Assembly: GCA_030770425.1 (NCBI GenBank)
Contig: JASJFT010000059.1
Span: 124,001-188,000, forward strand
DNA length: 64,000 nucleotides
Reading direction: 5' to 3'
From: Darksidea phi
Lineage: Eukaryota; Ascomycota; Dothideomycetes; Pleosporales; Lentitheciaceae
The notes under the pieces are model-generated. The model made no database searches, was not told the DNA's origin, and saw only the letters and a list, made by a program, of their open reading frames with translations. Positions 44,757 through 53,408 of the stretch are shown here, piece by piece. Each line of letters begins with the position of its first letter. Positions within the stretch are counted from its first letter, which is position 1. The position numbers and the translations under genes are program-made.

Positions 44757-46061
44757 ACGCGGTTCTCTGACTTGTCTTCGTTCCTTTGAATGTCAGTACG
44801 AGCACACGCGCTCTCGGTTGTCAGATGTTTGAAGAAACATGGAAATGCTGCTTTTGCATTGGCATTGCCCTGGGCTGAGGTATCAGTATAGACTTAGATT
44901 TTTCTGGAATCGCGTTGCGTATCCAATTTGGCCTTAGGATAAGCACTTATGAAGACGAAGATATTCTAACGCTAATAGTTAATTAAAAAATAGAAGAATA
45001 AAATTGCATCGGCATAAACTTCTTTACCCGAATCGGTATGAGGATGTGTAAGGAAGTGCAACCTCGTCATTAATTCACCTCAAACGAAAAAGGTAAACTA
45101 AAGACGGAAATTCTAAAACCGCTCTTCATTGCAATGTATTCCACTGTGAGACTTTGTTCGGTTTCTCGGAACCATGTTGCTGGATGGCAACGGATGTCCG
45201 TAACAGCTGGGAACAGCCTTGCCCAGAACCCAGTGATGACCCCGACACGACGGCCCCAGGCCCGACGCAGAGGCTCGGGAACACGTGATGCGTTTTACTC
45301 TACACTCCACATACGGACCCGTTGTGCGTGCATAGCTTTTGATGTTCTGGGGCGGGCTTGCGAGGCATGAACGAAGGTCCGATGCTAGAGACCAAGACCG
45401 CGTCGCGGCGTTACATATCTGCCGCTCGGCCAAATCTCACCAACCCATCGTTCGCAAGAGCCACCAACGGCCATAAGTCGCAAATTGCAACCCATCGCTT
45501 TGCAACAAAAAGACGCCGGCGACCACAGCCACGACTGAGTGACACGCCGATGAATTTCCTCTTATGAAACGCCAACCCCCCCTCGATCTTAGAACAAGGC
45601 CGCACGGACGCATACAGCCCCAAGCTAGCGGACGTCCGCAGGGCATGATTGGTGCACCCGAGTCGTTCGGGGACTTTGATTTACCGAATACGGATGGAAG
45701 CGTTGGCTGATTGGTTGCTGCGTCATCGTGGGTTCGTGTCGGCATCTGTGAGGGCAGGGCGCATGTCAGCGTTTTGGGATGGGGGTCTGCCTGGTGCGTG
45801 CCGCTTGACGCGGAGAGCGACGGCTGGCGGGCTGAGCGGGTACATAGTAGGCGCCATGTACGTGGACGGCTTGTGAGATTGCTATTCGCTTTTTCACTTT
45901 CCTTCACTAGGCTGCTTTCTTTGGAGATCATGTGCTAAGAATTGTACCTTCTGCAGCCGGACTAAAGACCCGCGTATACGCTTACGCATCAACGAACTAC
46001 CACTTACATCCATAAGCCTGGAGCTTCGCTGTCAAAAGAGGAGGACGAGTGCTTCGAAAAC
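44757..46061. other. Intergenic region without supported genes
   Basis: 1.3 kb. Short open frames only (45113-45433 -, 45437-45931 -, 45649-45876 +), with no features of a known family. Nothing else seen. Confidence 0.5.
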
Positions 46062-46541
46062 ATGAAGTTCCACACCGGTGCTGCATCTATGGCTTCACCC
46101 CGCCCCTTCCTCCCCGTCTTCCTCCTCTTCCTCGGTACCCTCGCTATACTCTACCAACTCATGCCCCATATCGCCTCGTCGGTAGGCTCGCGTTTGCACC
46201 TCCCGCACCGCACTTCTTCTTGCACAAAAGACATCGGCGAAGGCCTCTGCTGCGAGCTCTTCCTCGGCGCGGAGCCTTGCATAGAACAGTGTCGCGAGAA
46301 GCATCTAGACCGCGAGACGTTCACGCTTACGAACGAGTACGACGAGTGTAGCGACAAGTGCTTGGTTGTGTACAAGGGGTCTTGTGTGGGGCGCGAGGGC
46401 GAGAAGAGGAGGGGTTTGGTTGGCGAGGGTCTGGATGAGAGTGAGAAGAGGGAGGCGAAGGGGGATTTGTTTGTCGAGGAAGATGATTTTGCTGTTGAGG
46501 GGGGTGCGGGGGTTGAGGGCCCCAATGTGCCGGAGCCTTGA
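46062..46541 (+). CDS. Small cysteine-rich single-pass or secreted protein
   Basis: A single exon of 159 aa. A hydrophobic segment (about 16-35, PFLPVFLLFLGTLAILYQL) acts as signal anchor or uncleaved signal peptide. The middle carries nine Cys in a compact pattern (SC...LCC...PC...QC...EC...KC...SC, residues 54-107), probably disulphide-bonded and lumenal/extracellular. The C-terminal 50 residues are acidic and Gly-rich. I know no name for the family; it resembles conserved fungal hypothetical proteins. The second in-frame ATG (codon 10) is an alternative start. Confidence 0.65.
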   Translation: MKFHTGAASMASPRPFLPVFLLFLGTLAILYQLMPHIASSVGSRLHLPHRTSSCTKDIGEGLCCELFLGAEPCIEQCREKHLDRETFTLTNEYDECSDKCLVVYKGSCVGREGEKRRGLVGEGLDESEKREAKGDLFVEEDDFAVEGGAGVEGPNVPEP

Positions 46542-46566
46542 GCTGCGTGGTATATGTGACACTGAA

Positions 46567-46908
46567 CTAAGGTTGTTTCCGGCTTTGCGGTTGGATGGTT
46601 TTTGCTGGTTGGATATACGGCTGGACCGGCTTAGGTGGTGCTGCGTTGCTCGGATCGGGCGGGGCGGGCGGATCGGGCGGATCGGGTATCGGCACTGTCG
46701 CTGAGGTGGGATCGTCGTTCTTTCTAGGCGTCCCAGGAACCACACCGCGTCGGAGACAGATTGTATTCATGTCATGCCGGTCGAAAAAAAATCTAGGAGA
46801 AAGGTACTCGGCAACGCGAAGGAGAGTGGAGACTACAGTCAACCCCCATCGCATATAATCCCGGAGTATGACCAAGGCCCACCACACCTGGGCCCGACTC
46901 ACGGCCAT
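46567..46908 (-). CDS. Possible last exon of an unassigned gene, or small ORF
   Basis: A 113-codon frame from an internal ATG. The first half looks like real protein (AQVWWALVILRDYMRWGL, LRVAEYLSPRFFFDRHDMN, then a Pro-rich tail). The frame is open upstream, and a GTGAGT donor-like site sits near 46938, so it may be the 3' exon of a spliced gene whose 5' part I could not find. The strand is opposite to the Cys-rich gene, and the two converge with only 25 bp between stops. No family recognised. Confidence 0.35.
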   Translation of the reverse strand: MAVSRAQVWWALVILRDYMRWGLTVVSTLLRVAEYLSPRFFFDRHDMNTICLRRGVVPGTPRKNDDPTSATVPIPDPPDPPAPPDPSNAAPPKPVQPYIQPAKTIQPQSRKQP

Positions 46909-47831
46909 ATAGAAATAGCGGCCATCCACCACTTTTACTCACCGGCGCAGTCTTTGGTTGTCGATATGGAGCTTGGTCAAGGATGACAAGTTTCGTTATA
47001 TGAGAAGGATTGGCATTGATCGCAGGCTAGCGATCCAGTCGAAGAAGACAGAACGGAATCTTGTATTGAAGACGAGGAGGAGAAACGGTAGAACTTTGTG
47101 TAAGCGCGTAGTAGCGGGAAGGCATGAAGAGATATTGGTTGATACATAGATATTTTCCTATTGATGTTTTGTATGTAGAAGAATTTGCCGAATTCACGTC
47201 GATAACCAAACAGGGTCTATAGCTAGCTCCATAGATGAAAACCATAGAGCAAGTTCAATCATGCCGTTTTGTGTGAGTCATTTAAAGAACACCGCCTGCA
47301 CAGTCATACCGTCCCGTCGAGGGAAAGGAGAACTGAAAGCAAGGCAGCCTGCTACCGCTTCGTGATGATCGCCACCCAAGGCATTGCGCACCAAGTGCAC
47401 AGCAGCGTTGTTGTTCTGAACTGTAGTTCTGCTCTCTATAACCCTCCAATTCACTCCTTTCCAGAAATGGCTGAAATCGAACATTCGTGTGTTGGCTCTG
47501 ATTGGCTAGCCCGATTTTGTCTGACAGCCAGCCTCAGAAGAGATTGGTTGCAAACCTTTCTCCGGTCGGCCTAGAGCAGCCGACTGTCAATTTACGATAT
47601 ATATTTATACTTGACAATGAGCAGCACATACGACCATAGGAACAGGAAAGCAAGGTACCCCGTTAGATCCACCATATTTAAGCCTGTTACCGGCTGAGTA
47701 GTAGCTAGGTTGGTGACAACCAGCGAATTCCACGCTGCTATATATTTTTGACTTTTTTGTAACTTTCTTCTTCGGTTTGCCTAAACTCCGAAAACACTGA
47801 GGTGTGAAGCTTGGACCATTTGCGCACGATT
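46909..47831. other. Intergenic region left of the HET genes
   Basis: About 0.9 kb with no supported gene. It may contain upstream exons of the 46567-46908 frame. Confidence 0.4.
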
Positions 47832-50381
47832 CTATACTAGATGCACTCTTGCTGGAGTAAATTCCGGAAGTTCAATATTCTTATCCCACTCAACTACCTC
47901 CAACCATATCCACTGGCGATTCAGTTTCTCTGGTTTCGAGTTCGGCTTATCATTTGACCCTACTACAGCAAGCAGTATTCCGTCTGCATCTCCTTCGTAC
48001 TCGAAAGGAACAAAAGTGTCACTCCGTAGTTCTTCGTTACTTTTTATCCCACGCCCAACTGTGCCATTCTCATGCGCAGGGCGTAAGAGTGCGCCCCATT
48101 TGTAATCCTTAAGAGACTTAGAGATGATATCGATAGCATGTCTCTTGATCCGGGTGTCCCTAGGATGCAGCCTTGAAGCATTTATGTGGAAGAGTTTTGC
48201 TGACGCTGGGATCTTGACAATTGCTCTCAACCAGATAGCCTCAAGAATGCCTTCTGTAATAAAGCCACGCTGACTGCCATTAGACAAGAAAGCTGGAAAT
48301 TTCTTCGTTCCCAGAGTTCCAGGTCGATTCGGAGGCAGATTCGGTCTGCTTGGAGCCCAGGAGAGGTTCTTCACGCCTGATAATCGGGGAAGGCTGGATA
48401 TCAAAAACCCTGTTGGCACGATACGCCCATTAGCCATTATAGCTTTTGTCCAAAGGTCCGCGGCCCGATTATGAAAACTTTTAGAGCAAAGGAGACTCCA
48501 TATAACAATGATGTCGCCATCACTCCTTGCATCCTCCTGTCTTGATGCATGCCTATGGCTGAGGAGAGTTGCCGCTTGAAACGGGTTCATTATGCCGCTC
48601 ATAATCCATCTCGGATCATCCCACTCGTTTTGAAACATCCCCTTGTTCCAAATGTCCCCAAAGTCTCTGTATGCGGGCAATAACTGCTGTGTAACCAAGG
48701 CCAGAATTGAAAGGTCAAGTCGCCCTTCGCGTTGCAGACGAGTGATGATATTATGCAATGATACAACTTGTTCATTCTTGCAGAGAATATGTATGTTCGT
48801 CCTGCCTCGCATTCCCTCAAGCAGCGTCCAGGCCCTCACGTTCCAGTCGCATAGGAGGAAAACCGCCAAAAGCCGCTCCAGACACTCAATGGAATCGTCG
48901 GAAACATCTACCTCTGCAAGGTCGCGATCACATACCAGTGTAAATTTGCTGGCCTGGAAGGTACTATTGATGTTCTGAATGGCTTCCTGGCGGAGTTGAT
49001 GGTTGTCTGGAATGCATGCAGTATCGATCCAGTAAGAGTCTGCGTCGTTATTTTTAGCAATCTTGACGTACCGCTCGTGTAAACATTCGTTCAATCCAGT
49101 ACCTCCTTTTTCGGGTCTTCCACCTTGGCCATGGCTCCATACGTGTGATATAGCTATCGTAGCTGCAGAGGCAGAGCAATAGTGAAGTAAGTCTTGGGTC
49201 TCGTGGACTATAGAAACAGCCCGACCTCCATTCACTTTGCGATAAGAGTCCTCGCTCCAGTATAGCCGGCGGCAGTTGCCATTGCAGTGAGTAGCATGTG
49301 CAGATTGATCTTCGATCTTCATCCCATAGAATCGTTGACACGATAACGGAGCTGAGCCGTCACAAGTTTTGAAAGTTCCATCGTCCAGCTGATTGCATCT
49401 GGGGTGTCTGGTTCCAAAAACTTCGCTGAAGCGATGGAACAAATGGCGAAAATCCATAGTCAGAGCGTTCGGGTCTGACTTGAAAAGTTTGTATGCCCAC
49501 CGGCATATGTAAGCTATCTCGCGCGTCCCGTTACCGTCGTCTGGATCCCTCGAAAGATGCGAGCGTTCAAAAGCTGTCTCCAGAAACCTGAAATGGTTCT
49601 CCCTTCTTTGGAAGTCCTCGTCATGTCTCATGAATCCTAGGAAAACTATATTTCCTAAGAGGCCATTGTTGCGGAGCATTAAAGTTCTTTGCCATATACT
49701 CCATAAATACGTCCTGAGAACGAAAAGTTGCAAGGAAGGAGGCGATGATTCTCTCGACCGTTTGATGACTTCGTTGATTAATCGAGCGACGTCGCTGCAG
49801 AGTTCTGTAGCTGTAGTGGGTGGGGCTCTCTTGTCTTCCTCTCTACCACAATACGTCAACGCCACCGACAGTACTGCCATACTAATGAAAGATGCAGCCT
49901 TTAGCGTTTCCCAAGATCTCGTAGTAGTGTCTGAGAAATAGATATCATCAATTTCAATGTACGAAGGGTCCATTTCGCAATCATGGAACTCGACTGGTAC
50001 TTTGGGAAGGCGCTGTAGAAGGCTGATAGTGTCATCGAGTACTTCGCGATCTGGAACAGTTGGCCTCAGGTTGAAAACGATCAAATCTTCGAAAAAACAT
50101 TCATCCAGACGATTCAGATCTGGTGACAATGAGATATACTTGTCAATCAAGGAAGAATACAGGTCGGATGCCTCGGCAGAACTCGGGTAGACGATGAGTT
50201 TTGGATTGAAGTCCGGATGTGAACTGGCGGACTCCAGATAAGCTCGAGTCGCGATGTCTGGGGCGGATTGTACTCTCCATGGGGATGGGAAATTGCCGTC
50301 GATGGGAATAGCTCGATGCGAGCTCATCAACGCTTCAAGGCGAGCCCTTGTGAACGTCGTTTCGCTCTCTTCTAAGGCCAT
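47832..50381 (-). CDS. HET-domain protein 1 (heterokaryon-incompatibility type)
   Basis: A single exon of 849 aa with no intron. An N-terminal helical module (about 1-320) contains LFVLRTYLWSIWQRTLML (219-236). A Cys/His-rich segment at 328-370 (HPRCNQL ... CDGSAPLSCQRF ... THCNGNCRRLYW) looks metal-binding. The HET core follows (about 401-500): IAISHVWSHGQGGRP, NECLHERYVKIA, DSYWIDTACIP, and TFQASKFTLVCDRDL. The C-terminal module (about 600-849) ends in WIWLEVVEWDKN. HET domains trigger cell death in fungal non-self recognition and are reported to be distantly related to TIR. Partners and trigger are unknown here. It shares a 278-bp divergent promoter with HET protein 2. Confidence 0.9.
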   Translation of the reverse strand: MALEESETTFTRARLEALMSSHRAIPIDGNFPSPWRVQSAPDIATRAYLESASSHPDFNPKLIVYPSSAEASDLYSSLIDKYISLSPDLNRLDECFFEDLIVFNLRPTVPDREVLDDTISLLQRLPKVPVEFHDCEMDPSYIEIDDIYFSDTTTRSWETLKAASFISMAVLSVALTYCGREEDKRAPPTTATELCSDVARLINEVIKRSRESSPPSLQLFVLRTYLWSIWQRTLMLRNNGLLGNIVFLGFMRHDEDFQRRENHFRFLETAFERSHLSRDPDDGNGTREIAYICRWAYKLFKSDPNALTMDFRHLFHRFSEVFGTRHPRCNQLDDGTFKTCDGSAPLSCQRFYGMKIEDQSAHATHCNGNCRRLYWSEDSYRKVNGGRAVSIVHETQDLLHYCSASAATIAISHVWSHGQGGRPEKGGTGLNECLHERYVKIAKNNDADSYWIDTACIPDNHQLRQEAIQNINSTFQASKFTLVCDRDLAEVDVSDDSIECLERLLAVFLLCDWNVRAWTLLEGMRGRTNIHILCKNEQVVSLHNIITRLQREGRLDLSILALVTQQLLPAYRDFGDIWNKGMFQNEWDDPRWIMSGIMNPFQAATLLSHRHASRQEDARSDGDIIVIWSLLCSKSFHNRAADLWTKAIMANGRIVPTGFLISSLPRLSGVKNLSWAPSRPNLPPNRPGTLGTKKFPAFLSNGSQRGFITEGILEAIWLRAIVKIPASAKLFHINASRLHPRDTRIKRHAIDIISKSLKDYKWGALLRPAHENGTVGRGIKSNEELRSDTFVPFEYEGDADGILLAVVGSNDKPNSKPEKLNRQWIWLEVVEWDKNIELPEFTPARVHLV

Positions 50382-50659
50382 TGAGAGATGCGATTTCCCA
50401 GAAACCCTGCGGAAATTGAATGCGCTAAACTAAGGAGGCGAAAAGAAAACCCCCAGACGTCAAGATGCGGCCTCGCTGCGATGGAGGAGGCACAAGGTGC
50501 GACGCGGCGGTCGTACCTAGCTGCTAGGCAGCAACCCCGCTTTGACCGCCCCCACAGCTGGCACACCTCGCTGGTTTTCGCACTGCCCGCAATAACAAGC
50601 AATACCTTTTCATCATTATTTTTCCATGTCATCAGCTTAGTTTCGCGTCCATTTATACC
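50382..50659. promoter_or_regulatory. Bidirectional promoter between HET genes 1 and 2
   Basis: 278 bp between divergent ATGs. It contains a perfect 6-1-6 palindrome (CCTAGCTGCTAGG, 50516-50528) roughly at its centre. A regulatory role for the palindrome is speculative. Confidence 0.5.
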
Positions 50660-53227
50660 ATGGAAACAGCTATAGACTTATTATTTGAATTGGATGCCAT
50701 CCACAGACGCGTCATAAACGTTATCCGGGAAGCGTCGCAGCCGGTTGAGAACAATAGCACAGGCCTCTTAGAAGAATTTGTCTGTCGAAGAGAAAGCCTT
50801 GTTGATGAGTTGGAGCTCAAGATCCCCGAGCAAAAGCAGCTAGACGATTCTCGTCCCAGTGGAAACGGCATAATCTGCCATATGCTATTAGACGCTGTCA
50901 GAGAACCTTCTGATCATCTCAAAAAGCTGGATGATGTGATTCGACGCTTGGCTGGACTGAAGATCACCTTCCCTCTGCTGCAAGAGTCGGACCTGGCTCA
51001 TAGGGTTGTCGGCGTCTTGAAAAGATTGCCTGAAAACCCCAGGCTGTATCATGAAGAGAACGACGAACGAATCATTTCCACAATGGATTCTGCATTCTTT
51101 GTGCATGGAGCCGATGGTCGGGCTTCGAAAAAACTTCAGGTTATGAAATGTCTCCCAACACCGGTGCTTCAACTTGCGGTATTGGTCACATTGCCTGTTC
51201 CTCATCGGCAAAACTGGCATGGACAGGCAACGCGAGACTTCGCCAACACGGTAGCGGATTGTCTTGAAATCACACTGGGCCTCAAGCCAGAAGCGAGCTT
51301 TGATGCAGTGCAACTGTTCGTAGTTCGCTCCTACCTATGGAACTTGTGGCACCGCAGCCTCGCATTACATCGACACTACATTCTGACGGTGCACCTAGGC
51401 TTTGGCTTCACGTATCCAGTACATCAAGTTTTGAGAACGCGAGGGCTCAAAATCGAGGAGATTGTTCGGCACCAGTGCGGAAAATGTAACGAGCTGAGTG
51501 GCGTCGACTCCAAAATACCTGAACGTATGAATCGCAAGGCTCTGGATCTTTTACGAGCGAATCCATCTGCAATAGGCATCGACTACGACCCATTGTATCA
51601 TCACTTTGAAAAAGCGTTGATAAATGTATCTTCAATTGATCCTTGTCTTCATGCTCCTTATTGCCATGGACGTTGCCCCTACGTAACAAGAGGCGAGAAC
51701 GACTTTCGATCTCTGTCAGAAGCTGTTGCTGTGGCACTTCTCCCAGCTCATGAAGCAACTCTTCAGTACTGCAAAGCATCCGCCAGAACAATGTCAATAT
51801 CGGCGTCTTGGGCTCACCCGGGAGAAGAAAATGCCAACAGCTGTGAAGCTTATCCCGTATGCTGGCACGAGAAGTTCTGTGCCCTGGCTCAAAAGTCAGG
51901 CTGCGACTCCTATTGGATTGACACAATGTGCCTACCAGTCGAAAAGACGGGCCGTAGACGCGCCATGGAGTCGGTCAGTTCGGTCTTTGAAAAATCAAAG
52001 TTGACAGTCATTTGCGATCGCAGTATCATGGCTCTCGACAAAATTGAGGATGACGAGGAATATTCTTCATACAGCGAGAAAATATTGGCCACAATGCTAG
52101 TTTGCAGTTGGAACCTCGAGGCATGGGCGTTGGTCGCCGCCTTCAAGGGTGGTGAGGCGCTTCATCTTCTCTGCAAAGATGACGTGCTGTTGTCTGTGCA
52201 CGACATAATACAAGCTGTGCATCAAAGTGGAAGTGTCGAGCTCGCAAATTTGAGTCTGTTTTCATATCATATCCTGCGACCAAGTACCTCCTGGACACTT
52301 TCGAGCATGAAGACGGTTTTCTGGAGTGATAGTGCTAGCGGGATATTTGTCAGGCGTGACACTCGAACCCTGGCTGTTGAAGAAGCGGGGCAACTTCTGG
52401 ACTATCGTCACACTAGTCGTGAAACGGATCGCATACATATTTGGTGCTTACTCACAGGAGCTCCTATTGTCGATAGCGCTCGTGAATTCTGGTGGCACAC
52501 TAGCAAGATTCACACTGGATATATTTTCTCTGCCATGCCTCGCATACCAGAGACCGAGGACTTTACCTGGGCCCCCATCGGTCCAGGTCTATGGAATGCT
52601 AAGAAAGACTTGCTTTTCTATGTGAGACAGCAGTCAGTGTGGCATTATCAGCAAAGCGAGACGGCTGAAAATATTTCTACATCTGGGAACCATCTCAAAG
52701 GGCTCACCGCGGTTTGGAATTTTTGCAGCCTAGAGCACCTCAATCTGACCAGGGGTATCATACCCGTGATGGGCCACGCTTTGGGTATTGCGGATGGACT
52801 GATGAAGAGCAGAAGTGATGGGGGATTGATCAATACTCTCCAAAGTCTCAAGTCGGGTATTGGCCCAATGCCTACCGATGGACAAGAATGGCATGTCCAG
52901 AACAGATTGGTCCTGCATGTCAACAAAATGTCGGCGACTTGGCATTTGCTTCAGCTTCCCGCAACTACTCGGAAGGAACTGTCTCATATATTGAAAGAAT
53001 ATGCTCCAGGAAGAGGTTACCTTGCGCTGATATACCCGCATGAACGCGAATGGCGCCCTGGAGACTGCACTGAAGCATCAGTTGGATCAGATGTGCTTAC
53101 TTTGGCAGTGATAATTTCCGACCGGGGCGATCAGTTCGACAGTAAATGGAGATGGATAGGGGTCGTTGAATGGGATAGAAGTGTTCTATTACCTTCTTTT
53201 CAGAAAAGACGTATAACGCTTGCCTAG
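50660..53227 (+). CDS. HET-domain-like protein 2 (diverged core)
   Basis: A single exon of 855 aa. It is alignable along its length with its two neighbours: LFVVRSYLWNLWHRSLAL (219-236), a Cys-rich segment (PCLHAPYCHGRCPY, 328-341, shortened), and the HET core (about 371-460) with YWIDTMCLP and EKSKLTVICDRSI. The first core signature, SHVWSHGQGG in the neighbours, is replaced by SASWAHPGEENANS, while the Tyr-Trp-Ile-Asp block is kept. The C-terminus (WRWIGVVEWDRS) matches too. The frame is intact over 2.6 kb, so the divergence is probably functional rather than decay. It may be an altered-activity or regulatory paralogue; this is inference. Confidence 0.82.
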   Translation: METAIDLLFELDAIHRRVINVIREASQPVENNSTGLLEEFVCRRESLVDELELKIPEQKQLDDSRPSGNGIICHMLLDAVREPSDHLKKLDDVIRRLAGLKITFPLLQESDLAHRVVGVLKRLPENPRLYHEENDERIISTMDSAFFVHGADGRASKKLQVMKCLPTPVLQLAVLVTLPVPHRQNWHGQATRDFANTVADCLEITLGLKPEASFDAVQLFVVRSYLWNLWHRSLALHRHYILTVHLGFGFTYPVHQVLRTRGLKIEEIVRHQCGKCNELSGVDSKIPERMNRKALDLLRANPSAIGIDYDPLYHHFEKALINVSSIDPCLHAPYCHGRCPYVTRGENDFRSLSEAVAVALLPAHEATLQYCKASARTMSISASWAHPGEENANSCEAYPVCWHEKFCALAQKSGCDSYWIDTMCLPVEKTGRRRAMESVSSVFEKSKLTVICDRSIMALDKIEDDEEYSSYSEKILATMLVCSWNLEAWALVAAFKGGEALHLLCKDDVLLSVHDIIQAVHQSGSVELANLSLFSYHILRPSTSWTLSSMKTVFWSDSASGIFVRRDTRTLAVEEAGQLLDYRHTSRETDRIHIWCLLTGAPIVDSAREFWWHTSKIHTGYIFSAMPRIPETEDFTWAPIGPGLWNAKKDLLFYVRQQSVWHYQQSETAENISTSGNHLKGLTAVWNFCSLEHLNLTRGIIPVMGHALGIADGLMKSRSDGGLINTLQSLKSGIGPMPTDGQEWHVQNRLVLHVNKMSATWHLLQLPATTRKELSHILKEYAPGRGYLALIYPHEREWRPGDCTEASVGSDVLTLAVIISDRGDQFDSKWRWIGVVEWDRSVLLPSFQKRRITLA

Positions 53228-53408
53228 AAAGGAAGAAAAAGAGCTATACCCAAAGAAGGAGTTGATGCTGTGGCTTCATCGAAAAGCACTTCACTATCTG
53301 TACATATACGTAACGTGCCAAGTATCATTAGTCTTGGCCGATACCAGTTAATCTCAAATGATCGCAGTGTTACCTGACCAAGTATCGCAGTCGCATCCCG
53401 ACTTCTGA

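Noticed and set aside
45437..45931. 164-codon minus-strand frame
   Set aside because: Shows no protein-family text and overlaps other equally long frames; treated as chance.
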